Below, one piece after another: positions 22,745-34,608 of a DNA stretch of 64,000 bases (position 1 is its first letter; every line of letters begins with the position of its first letter). Source of the DNA: Ottelia alismoides. Taxonomy: Eukaryota; Streptophyta; Magnoliopsida; Alismatales; Hydrocharitaceae. The stretch is from positions 62,001 to 126,000 of the forward strand of contig JAZKJV010002626.1 of assembly GCA_037367405.1 (NCBI GenBank). Reading direction: 5' to 3'. Both the position numbers and the translations under genes were made by a program. Under the pieces are notes generated by a model. It was not told the origin of the DNA. It worked only from the letters and a program-made list of their open reading frames with translations, and made no database searches.

Positions 22745-23450
22745 TTCAAACTTTTTCAACATGGAGTAGTATCACTCTCTAGTGATTTAGTGGAGTCATG
22801 TTGCCATTGGGTGTAGAGCACTTTTAGGGTGGATAAGTACTTCCATTCTTGAAGGGATAAACAAAATAAACAGTTGAGACAATATTATCTCCTAGAGAGT
22901 TTGTGATATTACTAAGCATGACCCAAAGCATTTATAATAAAATATTATCATATCAAAAGCTTAAGAAGAAAACTCAGCTCATTCATAATTTTTGAGGGAT
23001 GGATTATGCCCTTAAATATTTGCATACAATGCTCCTTCCAAGTCAACCACCTGGTTGATGCTGATAACCTACCAATAGGAGGATGAATTCAGACAATAAT
23101 TTGAGGTAGTGAAAAAAGTTTGTGTAACAATTTTCTCTTAAATCATTATTTAGTAGGGATATTACTTTCTTGGTAGAAGTGTAATCAGAAACAAATGCTT
23201 AGAAATTTCAACATCAACTAGACCTAAAGGATGATCATTAGGAAAGAGATTGAGTTATTTTACATGATGAGTTTTTTCTTGCTCTAGGGAGACCCACGGA
23301 TGGAAGACATGTGACCATAATTTATTATAAAGCTTAGTCGATGTACCACCATAAGATAGGGTTAGGTAAAGTAATTTATTTAAGAATTTCTCCCCATTTT
23401 TCTTGAGTAATTAATTGAATCCTTGTAGCATGACGGACCGTGGATCGCCC
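22745..23450 (-). pseudogene. LINE C-terminal part: zf-RVT domain and Trp-rich end
   Basis: On the - strand this piece encodes, with stops and shifts, the last part of a plant L1-type LINE ORF2. Visible landmarks in order are a KLWSHVFHPWVSL segment (23.27-23.31 kb) and DVEISKHLFL near 23,185-23,210. The latter is the end of the zinc-binding zf-RVT domain, whose Cys residues appear mutated (HPLG). A WLTWKEHCMQIFKG motif follows near 23,010-23,050. Plant LINEs carry W-x-x-WKER-type sequence there (established knowledge). It is flanked on the left by the S element and on the right by a G LTR. It continues at 26,766-27,007 and 29,476-31,250. Confidence 0.65.
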
Positions 23451-25896
23451 TATTTCCCATGTTGTATTTATGTTGTAGTCGGGCAATCAGGATCGATAAA
23501 AAATTAACCACACAAATCGATGAATCAATGAATTAACTAATTCGTGGTTTGATGTATTTTTAACCTAGGCGAGCCCTAGGATCGACTCAAGAATGCAAAG
23601 GAAAAATGTTGGATCAAGTTAGATGAATTTGCTACGGTTTTCCAAGCATTTGTTTTTGTAATTTTTATGCTATAAAAATGCAATACGATTGAACTATGTT
23701 ATTAAGAAAATAGGAAACTTAGCCAAATTTACATTTAACTTTAAATTAATCCAAATTAGACAAGTTATAATTTTTCTACGATCCTAATCCAATGATGAAT
23801 GCAAAATGTATTTTTTTTGGAATTTTTGGGGTTAATGTGTAGCAATGAAAATAGTGAACTTTTTTGGTGTTTTTATCCAATTTTTCATGCAAACAGAATG
23901 CAGAAATTATGAAATTTTAGTGAAATTTAATCATGATGAAATGAAGGTATGGTAATATTTTTGGAATTTTCTGACAATTTATGATTTTTTTATGATTTTT
24001 TACTAAAAATAGAGTCACTGTGAATATTTATTTTCTAATAAATCCAAGAGATTAATGTATCCAGAAATCAATTTATTTCAAAAATATATTTTAATGATAA
24101 ATCCAGGAGAGTTGAAATTTTGTAAAAATAGTTTTCATAGTTTTAATTAAAATCTATTGCAGAAATCACTCAACTATTTATTTTATGCATAAGACAACTC
24201 CAAATTACATAAAATTTAGACAATAATTAAAGCACAACTAAAGGCATCATCTATGATTTTTGCATAATTTTAGATCAATATTTAAGTATGTACGAATTTC
24301 AGAGCATAAATGGGTAAAATAACACAGAATTTCAAACTCTGATTTCTATTAAATTATCCAATGCTCACAAAAAGCTAATTAAATATCCAAAATGTATAGT
24401 ATTAATTTCTCAACTAAATGTTGTTTTTTTCTAAAAAAAATTGATGCGAAATGGATATCTAAAATGATATGTAAATGCAGAGGTATCTGTGCAATATAGA
24501 ATTGAAAATGCCAAACTGAAATGTGCCTAAGGGCACTTTTGCAAATGAACAAACTTAGCAAGATGAAATTGCAATTTTCACATAAAATAAAAAATAATAA
24601 AATGACCTTTGGAACCCACTAGGGCTCGAACTAAAGGGGAATCGTGGAGTGCGGCGTCTGCGCTATTGGGAGGCGTAGAGGGCAAGCAAGGCGGTGCGCA
24701 ACTGACACGCAACTAGGGATCACAGGTGGGCGGTAGTGGTGAGGAGGAGTGCGAAGGTCACGGGTTGCCCACACGACTGAGACAGTACGAAACGTTGCTC
24801 GTGAGGATGGAGGTCGGTAGCCGAGGGGCCGGTGCACCGTGGATCCGGAAGGGAGGTGAGCACGTGGGGATGGAGGTCGGCGGCAAAGTGTCGTGGCCAG
24901 GATGGAGAGACCATGAGGCATTGGAGTGTGACTGGAGGTCGTGCGGGCAGAGAGAAAGTCAGGGATGACGCGAGCGACATGCATGGGGGCTGATGTAGGA
25001 GAACCGCAGTGTGCAGTGGTTGGCAGGTGGTCATAGTGGTGCGGCAGAGGGGAGGCGGTGTCGCCTGCTTGTGGAAGAAGGGACCGCGGTGGATGTTGCT
25101 TCCCTATTTTCTTTTTTCTTTTTTAAATTTTTTTGATTTTTTTAAACCTGAAAAAAAATGTCAGTGGTGGTGATGGTGTTGATTTTGATGATGAAATAAA
25201 ATAATTACAATGAATGATGGTGGTGAATAATGAATGAGGTGATTGTGGTGTGGTTATAGAACAACACACAAGAGAAAAAAATTAGATAAATAAATTATCA
25301 AGGAGAATGAGAGGAATTACTTACCTGAGAGGGGTTTGTCGGGGTTGTTGGAGTGTGAAGGTCGCCGCTTCTGGTCTTGGTCTCAATCGATGCCCGATGA
25401 GGCACAAAGAAGCTAAAGCTCTTCTCAGAAGGAGGAGAGACGAAGGCAGGGGGAACCTTCAGATCTTCCCGTGAAGCTAGTCTTTGCTCGAAGCCATCCT
25501 CGTTGAGCTGTCACCTGGACGAAGGGTCAGGCTAGAGATTCTCCTATAGGAAGGTGAACGATGAGAAATGAAGATGAGAAGGGAATAAAAAGGAAGAGAG
25601 GGAAGGTAGAAAAGATGTGAAGAGAGTGGGGAGAATGCGGAGTTGGTGACTTGGAGTGGGGAATAAGTTGGAATAGAGAAGAAGTAAAAGGGAAATAAAA
25701 TAAATAAATAATAAAGTAATACAAGTAGGCTACTAAAAATAATAAAGAGAAAATAAAGGTAGAAGAAAAATATTAAAAAGTGAAAATAAATAAATAAATA
25801 TAAATCATTAATTAATTAAAATAAATAATTACAATAATAATAAATAAAATAAATAAATAATAAAAATAAATTCCAAAAATAATAAAAAATTGAGGA

Positions 25897-25929
25897 GATA
25901 CATGGCGTCTCTAGGAGTTGCCACGTGTC
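25897..25929. repeat. LTR palindrome 2 (CATGTGGC type)
   Basis: GATACATGGC pairs with GCCACGTGTC across a 13-base loop, with mismatches. It lies about 80 bases from palindrome 1, as in the LTR at 45.1-45.2 kb. Confidence 0.55.
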
Positions 25930-26008
25930 GCTCCCAGAAAATTCAAAAATTAAATGTAAAGAAAATAAAAAAGAAATAAAAAAGGGGTCAAATCAAAAAG
26001 TGGACAAC

Positions 26009-26049
26009 GTGAAAGTTGCTCGTCTCGACAAAATTTACAACTTTTTTGA
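26009..26049. repeat. LTR palindrome 1 (CATGAAA type)
   Basis: GTGAAAGTTG faces CAACTTTTTTG across a short spacer with CTCGTCTCGAC. Equivalent palindromes occur at 36,008, 45,069, 50,347 and 63,443. Confidence 0.55.
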
Positions 26050-26765
26050 AGGACCTAAAATCAAAAGTAGTCATCTATACAAAACTTATTTTGGGGGTAC
26101 CTTATAGATATAAAATACCACATTTTGTGTTTTGCAGAATTTTTGTCATTTTTAAATAATAAAAATAAAGTTAGAATAAATATGAAATGAATATTTACAA
26201 CCTAATCTATTTTTTATTTTTAATAATTAAGAAATAAAAGATAAAAATAATGGGTATTGTGGTCAATATATACAATATACAATAGGGGCCCAATACCCAT
26301 ATTTCACATACGAACTCCGATTTTTATGAAATTATCTCTTTTGAAGGTCTTTGAATGTATATTACTTTAAAAGTGAGTAGAACTAAATCGGACACTGTAT
26401 GAGAGAGATATTCACATTGTAAGGCTTTTAGTCTCAAACTTGGGTTTGGGTTCTATTGGTCAATTTTACAAGTTAGTATTTTTTGATATTTTCTTTTATT
26501 AGAGTTACTAATATATACACTATAGAGTTAACTTTTTTATATTTGGAGTTAGTATAAAATATATACATATAGGTGATTTTCGCTAATATATAGGTCAATA
26601 TGTACACGCGAATTTGGCTTCTTATTTAATGCAAATATGAATGATAAAATGCAGATATTATTTACACATGCATAAATGCTAATAATGCACAATAGATGAA
26701 AATATGCATCTAATTACTTAGGAACAAAGGTCTATTTTCTACTTTAGAGTGATGAATCACAGATT

Positions 26766-27007
26766 CATCAGAGCTGTCATCCGTATTCAAATTTAAATTT
26801 CTCAAACTATATCTTCTATAGGTACAGTTCTTGAAGGCCTTATATAATTTTGTGAACCATGGGAATGCTAGTGGCTTGTGCATGGGATGCACTTTTATTA
26901 GTAGCCAAGTACCGAGCTTTGAGGAATTGCTCTCTGATTTTTTTTCTATCCATTTATCTGATAAGTCCAAATAAGGGTAGGCATTCTCGAGTCGGGCACC
27001 CTATAGG
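26766..27007 (-). pseudogene. LINE middle fragment
   Basis: A 0.24 kb piece between the G LTR and the S solo LTR. On the - strand its start encodes AYPYLDLSDKWIEKKSE, which resembles the segment after the RT core in plant LINEs. The 86-residue frame at 26,710-26,970 runs through it into the LTR. The assignment rests mainly on position: LINE pieces lie on both outer sides. The 26,766 side shows no duplication. Confidence 0.35.
27003..27007. repeat. Left target-site duplication (ATAGG) of the S solo LTR
   Basis: ATAGG lies before the LTR start; ATAGA at 29,476-29,480 follows its end. One base differs, consistent with an old insertion. Confidence 0.6.
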
Positions 27008-29475
27008 TGTTAGACATGTGAACCTAGGGTGAACCATTTCTACAATAAATGCTATTGTAATCTTTTTATAAATCAATAAAACTTATTGATTTCCCCTCGC
27101 TATCTGAGTTTAATGAATGCATGCATTTATAAGGTCTCTTCATACACCTAGGGCTATGTACCATGGTCATCTTGATAATCATACAGTTGATTATCCAATG
27201 GTTGGATCATATAGGCTAGTGCTGATATGATATCTGAAGAGTCGGATTGAGGACTCACTAATACCATCAAATGATTGTTGACAAAGGAACTCCAGCCTGA
27301 GAAGGAGATGACAAACCTTATTCCAAAGGTTGATACCTGACCGACCTCTTTATGTAGGTCCTCTTCATATGAATATATATTCGAAGGTTTCAGATAGTTA
27401 AGTCAAAGATTTGACTTAATGAGATCAAGATAACCAAGACCTATATTGTATGATGTTGTGATACAAGCTTGTATCCTCTGATCGGAGATAGATGCGTTAC
27501 TATATGTCTGAGTAGGTACATTAGGAAGGCCATTATGTTGATGACCTAATCAAGGTATATACACCGGTGAGCTAGTGTGCATACAAGGTCATATGAGTAA
27601 TACGATTTCTCAAAGGTACATACAGAATCGCTACTGAACTGAGAGACATGACCTCACTCATGAGATATTGGGATCAACCAAATTCCATCAATGGTAGCCT
27701 TTCTTTGGAAGCATAGTAGGATTTGTACGTATGATATATACTTTTAGAAAGCATATGATTGATAGTAACTCCCAATTATTGAATGAGAAACTTAATGATA
27801 AAACCTTGAAGAAGATAGTTCAAATATGATTATAACTTCATATTTATTTTAGGTCTTCTAGTATGCATGATGTAGGTGTATTAGGAATACTAAAGGTTGA
27901 TGTGAACTAAATCGATTATATAACTATGGCACTTCCATTCCTTGGCATGATGAAACATGTTTGGATTTTAGTGACTTCATTCAATAGACTAGCTATCTAA
28001 TCTTGGTTCAAATGTTGGACATTGATTTGAATATGATTCGGATGCAATGAGGAGATTATATATTTTTCTAACTTGATCAGACATCTCTGAGAGGTCTTCT
28101 AGATTTGGACATGAGATTATATCTCAGTATCCAAGTCACCATACATAGAATATACAGTTTGTCTCTCCTTATCTCTAAGTATCCACGAAGAAGACGTGTT
28201 GTTCTTGAAAAGTTCATAAATAATCCATTTTTGACAAAATCTAAGCATTGAAAATTTGATTAAAAAATAGCATTTAATTATCATTAACAATATTTATATG
28301 ATTCACATTATTTGGACTTATATAAAGAGGCATCTAAGATAATTAAATTGGATTTAATTATCAGATATGAGATTATGTGGATAGCAATATCCACAATAAT
28401 CGTAAATATTATGAATGTGGTTCATAATATCATAGAGAAACAAATTTGTGAATAATATTTACAATTTATAAGTTAATGTGAATTTTATTTACATTATACA
28501 ATAAAATGTAAATGTGATCGATTATAATTCATAATTATCAATGGCGTGATTAAAGCTATCATAAATAATTTGGAATTATTTTGGTGAAAATTCTAGCAAT
28601 AAAATTGTTGAAACATGTGGAATGTTTGGTGGAGATTGATATCTCATTAATTGGGGAAGGAGAAGGAGTCTTTCCACTCCTAACATGAGTGGAGTACCAT
28701 GGAGAAGTCTCCATGATGGTCGTCCACCGCCTACTAAGAAGGAGGCTCTCCTCCTTACTAATTCTCCTACATGTAGTTGATTTTAGTTGAATTAATTTGT
28801 AGAATAATGTCTTAAAAAATTACTTTAAAACTAATTATAATATTGCAGAATATTGCAAAAAAATCTAGACATTTATTCAATTAGGAGTGCATCCTAACCA
28901 TCTAATTTTATATAAAAGAAAGGCTAACCCTAGCTCTTTCTTTACACAATTAAGTTGAATAAACAACTCTCTATCTCTCTACACACATCTAAACTCTCTC
29001 TCTCTCTTCTCTTTAGCTTCCTAGGGTTGAGAAGACTTAGTTATCATCACACTGCCATTGTGTTGTTGAATCGATCGCTCGGAGATCTGTCTTCTTCAGT
29101 GTCCCATTATTGTGAAGGAGATAATGGGTTTCATGAGATGAAATCAGAAGGTTCCTCGCTTGGGTCATCACTTCATATTGTGGGAAGTACGCGTCTCATC
29201 CCCACAACCACAAGTGCTCTCTACATTTGATTGGACTTGATACTGGAGGTCTCTTCGCATAGAGACTCGTGGATCGCATTCGTGCTTCAAGAGGTAACCC
29301 TATTACTCATATGATATCTTGATGAAAAGATATGGGTATAGTTCTCATGCCATATGTTTTCATCGAAAACTTTTATTTTGTGTTGCCCCTTACTACTATT
29401 ATAACTAGTCGACCTTGACACTATTCGGCTGTCACCATACTTATGTGATGCACAAGGCATAATCCCTCACCTTCA
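27008..29475 (+). mobile_element. S-family solo LTR, + strand (2,468 bp)
   Basis: It starts TGTTAGACATGTGA and ends CCTTCA, and is collinear with 15,855-18,493: 'gctatgtaccatggtcatcttga' near 27,165, the TATA box at 28,911 and a CT-rich leader near 28,970. No interior or second LTR adjoins it, and near-identical 5-bp duplications flank it, so it is the product of recombination between two LTRs. It has diverged clearly more from the S element than that element's two LTRs have from each other. It sits in the LINE. The frame at 28,955-29,230 lies in the leader and has no domain. Confidence 0.8.
28911..28918 (+). promoter_or_regulatory. TATA box of the solo LTR
   Basis: TATAAAAG at the same LTR position as 17,914 and 22,156. 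Confidence 0.6.
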
Positions 29476-31250
29476 ATAGAATTCCTCCCTAATATTAACA
29501 TATTATTTTTTAATAAAGCATTAGCAATTCGAATCACCAAATTTGGATAAGTCATAGAGTGGAAAAGGATGGGATCAGTGATTGTAGGACCATATAAGCA
29601 TGGAATTGAAAGATTTCAGATTTTTTTCTAATTTCATCCAAGATTCTGAGAGTATTGAGTTATTGAAATCATAAAAGTTAACAATGACCCACCCGTCATT
29701 GTCCTTGGGCATGATAGTTGGCCTCTTTCTAAAATAGGATGGTAGTTGCTCATGTTCTGAGGGCCTCTTTTTAAAATAACAAGGCTACAATGGAGTTATT
29801 CGTGAAATTGATTTCTCTGGGTCAAAATCATCATCGTGGAAAATGTGATGTATTATTTTCGTAAAGTTATATTTGATTATGCTCTAATATTTTTTAAAGA
29901 ATTCGGTGATGCAATCATTTCATTCACGGGTTTTAACAGATTTGAGTTGTTGAACCACATTAGCAACCTTAGCATCTTAAATTGGTGCAATGAGGTCATC
30001 GGGGTTGTTTACTCACCCGACCAAAGAAGACCATAAAGTATAATAGATGTGTTAATTATTAGATAGATTAAATTGGAGTTAATTCTAAAATTTAATAGCA
30101 TTTTTTAGATACATTTAATAAGTCGATGTGTATCAATCTATGTTGATCAATAAGGGAAAGAGTATGGTTTTTATTCCTTCGAACGAGGTTGATATTTTGA
30201 GGAAATGGGTATTCATGTTTCCCTACCTAATTCGTCTTATCATGGTTTTAAGGGCTTAATGGCCTATATTCCTACCATCTAGTGGACCGTGGGGAATTTT
30301 TTCCTCCAAAGTATGGATCTACTTCTTGATAGATCCATTTCAATTGTAGAATGAGGAATGTTTTCTTCTCTCCAAGAAATAGATGTTTGCTTTAGTCTAT
30401 CTATTTTGAGATGTCAAGCATGGAAAGGATTATGAGTTTGTATAGGGGTATTCTAGGACGAGGAGACAAGGTTAGCGAATGAAGGTTTATTTAACCAAAA
30501 CTCTGCCATTCTGAAGAGGCATTATAGTTTTTTAGGGGTAAGAGAAAGACTCCATAGGATGAATGTTGGAAAACATTTTAGGTAGGATGGCAATGTTTGA
30601 AGTTGGGGTAACCCCATTAATTGAGGTAGTAGTAAATGCATGATCAAGCTTATCCCAATAGCCTTTGGATAAATTGATCCACGTGTACTAAAAATTTAGT
30701 TTCTCATGTCAAATAGATCGGTGCATTGGCACCAAGAGTTAAAGTGATGATAATGTGTAAGGATATATCCTTTTTAGAATAATTCATGGGATATTTGATA
30801 AAAGGTTATGTCTCCCAGCAAAATTAGATGTCCCTATTAAAAGGAAAGGGTGGTCAAGTGATTTAGGAAGTGATCGTGAACATCCGCATATGGAGGAATA
30901 AAGATATTGACCACATAGAAGTTAGTGAATAATGTCTTATTAGTTAGGGAGATGGATGTAGCTAAATCATTATCCTTAATGTTGTTATATCAGAAGATTT
31001 ATATATTCCAACTGTAGAGGATCCCCAAAGTTTTACATTTGCGGCAGGAGTACCACTCAAAATGAGCATGAGAGGGCATCCTCGCTCAAGTATCAAGGTT
31101 ATTTATATGGATTTCTTGCAATGAAAGAAAATCTTATATGATCATTCAAGGATCCAGAGGTAAGCTAATTTCCATGGACCATTGAAAGTGTCCAAACACC
31201 AATTTTAATTGTTGTAAATTAATAAAATTATCATTGCAACAAGTTATGTA
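29476..31250 (-). pseudogene. LINE 5' part: endonuclease and start of reverse transcriptase
   Basis: On the - strand it decodes, with frameshifts and stops, to an L1-type ORF2. The endonuclease comes first: a LILLGDITFYQISHEL segment at about 30,790-30,830, where GD-F-N-type residues are expected, preceded by an NFYVVNIFIPPYADV stretch near 30.9 kb. The reverse transcriptase then begins: ITEFFKKY near 29.89-29.91 kb and SLVILKRGPQNMSNYHPI near 29.72-29.77 kb, a conserved LINE RT entry. The endonuclease nicks target DNA and the RT copies the RNA there. The RT core with its catalytic Asp pair is missing: the frame breaks off at the S solo LTR and the next piece resumes beyond the RT core. The copy is dead. 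Confidence 0.65.
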
Positions 31251-31299
31251 TCCTTTAAAACAAAATTTATATTTATATTCCTAAAGAGGTATAAAGTGT

Positions 31300-33060
31300 T
31301 AAGTCAGGAGTGTCAAACTCAGAGAGGTAAAGGTCGATCCTAGATGTTATTGCGGTCGAACTAGTGTGGCATTTATCTCTAAAATTTGGTGCAGGAGAAA
31401 CATTTCTATTTTTATTAGTGAAAATGAAACTTCTGCAAAATTAAAAATATGAAGAGATGTCGATGATGAATGCAGCTCGGTGTATTTTTGTAATTTTTAG
31501 AGTGAAGATGAACTAAGTAATAATGCAATAGGGGAAATCCTAAATTACAATTAATGAATTTATCATCTAGTGAAGAGCTTGTAATTTGCCCTTCGCTTAT
31601 TAAGCGGAATTAACATTATGTTCATTTTAGGTGGGTAAATTCGAATTAATCAAAAACTACTAAATTAATCTTTCAATTAAATGCAAGTGATTAAATTTAT
31701 TTTTACTTGCTCAAGCCTAAGGTCGAACTTAAGGAGGACATTGTGTCCTTAGTTTTTAGGTGATCTAGATGCTTGGTTTTCTAGAAGAAATTTTTGGCAG
31801 ATTTTTAATGCAAATATTAATGATATGAAAATGTGAGATGTCAATTTCATGGTCAAATTAGCCAGATATGAAAAATCCAAAATAATTAGCAAATTAGCTC
31901 AAAAATCCAAGAGATTATTTTTCCTTAATTATTTATGTCCTGAAGAATTCATAGCACATTTTTTTGTATTTTTAAGAACATAATATGAATATATGATAAA
32001 TGAACTCTTTTTAGCTATTTTTATGTAATTTCATGAGAAAATAGAATGCAAAATTAATGAAGCTTGGAATGAAGACTAATTATGATTAAATGTACCTACT
32101 ATAATTATTTTAGAATTTTCTGATAATATATAATTTTTTATGACTTTCTAAGTGCATATAGGGATGTTTGAATTAATTTCATTATAACAAATATCAAAAC
32201 TTAATAATTTCTTGAACTAAAATTATTCTAAATAGCTTTGATATTGAGTAATCCAGAACAATTTTTAAATCCTTAAAATATTAAGTCATGAATCAAATAA
32301 GAACCATTTACTTAGATCGCAAAATAATTTATTTCATACTAATTATGTAAGCAAATGAATTATTTGCAAGAATAACATTGAACACCATTACTTCTACGAA
32401 TTGTGAGTTTGGGAGTTTTGGGGGCAACATGTGATTTATAATGGATTAGTTACTCAAAAGTGGTAAAATATGTAATTGTTCACCAAATAAATTTTAATAA
32501 ATCAACTACAACTCAAAAAATGTCATTAAATATCCATACGATAGAGAATTAGTTTCTCTACAACATGCAATTTTATAATAAAGATATGATGCAAAAATGA
32601 TACTAAAAATAATGTGAAAATGCAGGGTCATATATGCAATACATGAAATGAAATTAAGTAATTAACTACTGGCAAAGACTAATACGAGATTATTGAAAAA
32701 CCGTTAGGTTTTCTTGCAAAATCTTCGTGCATGGATGTGCTAGGTACGTGCTTCTGGAGGCGGGGCCTTGGCATTGTTTGCTGGAGATCTAAAGGGCTCG
32801 GTGTAGTTTCTCCCCCCACCACATGAGAGTTACGTGTGAATGGGAGGTTCGAGCGTTGAGGTAGAGGTACGGGGAATCTTAGGCGGTCTCTAGTGGATTA
32901 GATGGTCGAGGCTCCACGTGGCTCGAAGATGGTGCTTCAACTAACCTGAAGCGGGAGAGTTGGAGGATGGTAGGGCCTTGATGACTGGTGTCTTGGTGGA
33001 GCCATGCTGATGAGGAAGCAGGTGGACACACTGCAGTCGAGGTGGTTGGTGAAAGGTAGG
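31300..33060 (-). mobile_element. G-family LTR, left portion
   Basis: The LTR-end block 'cttgctcaagcctaaggtcga' at 31,707-31,727 matches 23.57 kb. AT-rich LTR body follows to 32.7 kb, then a GC-rich block at 32.71-33.06 kb. The LTR resumes after an insert at about 34.62 kb and ends at 36,939. The left limit next to the LINE is uncertain; the part left of 31.6 kb resembles 7.4 kb and may be leader rather than LTR. Confidence 0.5.
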
Positions 33061-33260
33061 GACGAAGCCAGAAAAGTTATCTTGGGGGAGATAAATTATT
33101 TAGATATTATCTATCTAATTTATTTTGTCATTTTAGTTGCTAATATTTGGGGAATGGTTCCTTTGATGTAACGTGAGTTACAAAATAGGTGTTGTAACTA
33201 TTTTTTGTTCAATTTTGTTTCTTAAAATCCAACCTTATAGATAGAATCTCTGTATAATGT

Positions 33261-33280
33261 TATATATATATATATATATA
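33261..33280. repeat. (TA)n microsatellite
   Basis: Twenty bases of TA repeat directly abutting a foldback unit. Confidence 0.85.
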
Positions 33281-33450
33281 TCATCCAAATTTCGCTCAAA
33301 TCCAAGACCATTTGCTATTTTATATCAATGGCTAAAAGTCTATTTCTCTTTAAACAAGACTTAAAATTCTTAAATATTGTTTAGACTTTTAACCACTAAG
33401 ATAAAATAAGAAATGACATCAGATTTGAGCAAAATTTGGAGGATATATAG
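33274..33450. mobile_element. Foldback MITE-like unit 1
   Basis: The left half 'catccaaatttcgctcaaat' is matched in reverse by 'atttgagcaaaatttgga' at 33,423-33,440, and the pairing continues inward through 'attttat' and 'taaaagtct'. The whole of about 177 bp is one long imperfect inverted repeat. It adjoins a TA repeat, as Micron-type MITEs do (established knowledge). It is too small to encode a transposase. Confidence 0.6.
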
Positions 33451-34236
33451 TACACTAATGGCAATTTAAATCTATAAAGTTGGATTCATGGAAACGAACT
33501 CAATCTATAAGGTGAGTTTCCAATAATTATGTAATTGATTGAAACTAATATTGGAAATAGATTTTTATTAAAAGTACCTATATAAATTTATAATCGGACA
33601 TAAATAATTTCTGTAAACATTGTATTGACAAAAATATCCTTACAAAATTCTTCATATCACTGAAATATACATTTATTAATGTGATATTAAGTAATACCAC
33701 TAGATTTAATATTTTCAAGCAACGAACATTATACAATACTTTTTACTTATATGGATGCAAACAAATATAGATATATATACTAATGCTTTATCATATTCGT
33801 TATATATATTTCGACATGTGTACGTTTATCTGCAAATTTGTTTTAAAATTGACACAGATACAAATAGGGTTGCAAATATGCATATACAAATAAATATTTG
33901 TATCCATATATGTATACACTAGAAAATTATGTAACCTTATCTGTTTTACAATCCTAAAAATGAAAGAGGTATCCAAATCCATATCCGTATATGCAAAGAA
34001 AATAAAAAGAAAAATCATTATATATATAATATATCATAAGATAAAAAATACATATATGTGACGGTTTACAAGCATATATGATGATGGACATATACGGATG
34101 TATCGGTATCTGCTTATGCACATCATGTATTGTTAGTTAATTATTGTAATTAGATTTTATATATGGGTCCAATAGGGCTGGCTTCATTTTTTGAATATTT
34201 TTATTTTTTTCAAAAATATCATCATGTATATTCATC

Positions 34237-34411
34237 TATATATCCCGCCTATATGTCATTCAAATTTCGTCAGAAACAGAGACTCCTATGCCATCCATCT
34301 AGAATATGCTAATTACAACAATGTTTAAACCGTTAAAATTACATGTTCCATATGAGGGAAAAGGAATCCTATTTCTAACAAAATTTGAATGACATGTTGG
34401 AGGGATATATA
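34237..34411. mobile_element. Foldback MITE-like unit 2
   Basis: TATATATCCC at the left pairs with GGGATATATA at the right. Inner pairing includes 'tgtcattcaaatttcg' with 'aaatttgaatgaca'. Its length of about 175 bp and its TATATATCC ends resemble unit 1 (33,274-33,450), so the two may belong to one family. Confidence 0.6.
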
Positions 34412-34589
34412 GATAAATATATATATTATAATATTTTTCAAAACAATTACGGAAAAATAAGGTGAGGCAACCCCTTTATTCCCTATATATTGATTTTTTT
34501 TGTTGAGATATGGGAGGCTATTATACCTAACATGTAAATTTTAGTTATTAAATAATATATTTAGATTATATATAGTACTGTATATTAAA

Positions 34590-34608
34590 CATATATATAT
34601 ATATATAT
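34590..34608. repeat. (TA)n microsatellite
   Basis: Short TA repeat at the right side of the insert. Confidence 0.8.

Larger units (their letters stand above)
23459..26765 (-). mobile_element. G-family LTR of about 3.3 kb inserted in the LINE
   Basis: Its right end at 26,757-26,765 is the TGATGAATC terminus. Its left end lies near 'tgttgta' at 23,459 or 23,471. It is the reverse complement of 44.34-47.8 kb over most of its length: the LTR-end block at 23.47-23.58 kb, AT-rich DNA to 24.6, a GC-rich block at 24.62-25.1, purine-rich DNA at 25.4-25.7, paired palindromes at 25.9-26.05, and U3. LINE sequence lies on both sides, so it is probably a solo LTR. I could not find a matching 5-bp duplication. 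Frames at 24,631-25,034 lie in the GC block and lack any domain. Confidence 0.65.

Noticed and set aside
24631..25034. 117- and 104-residue frames
   Set aside because: GC-rich LTR block, overlapping both strands, no domain.
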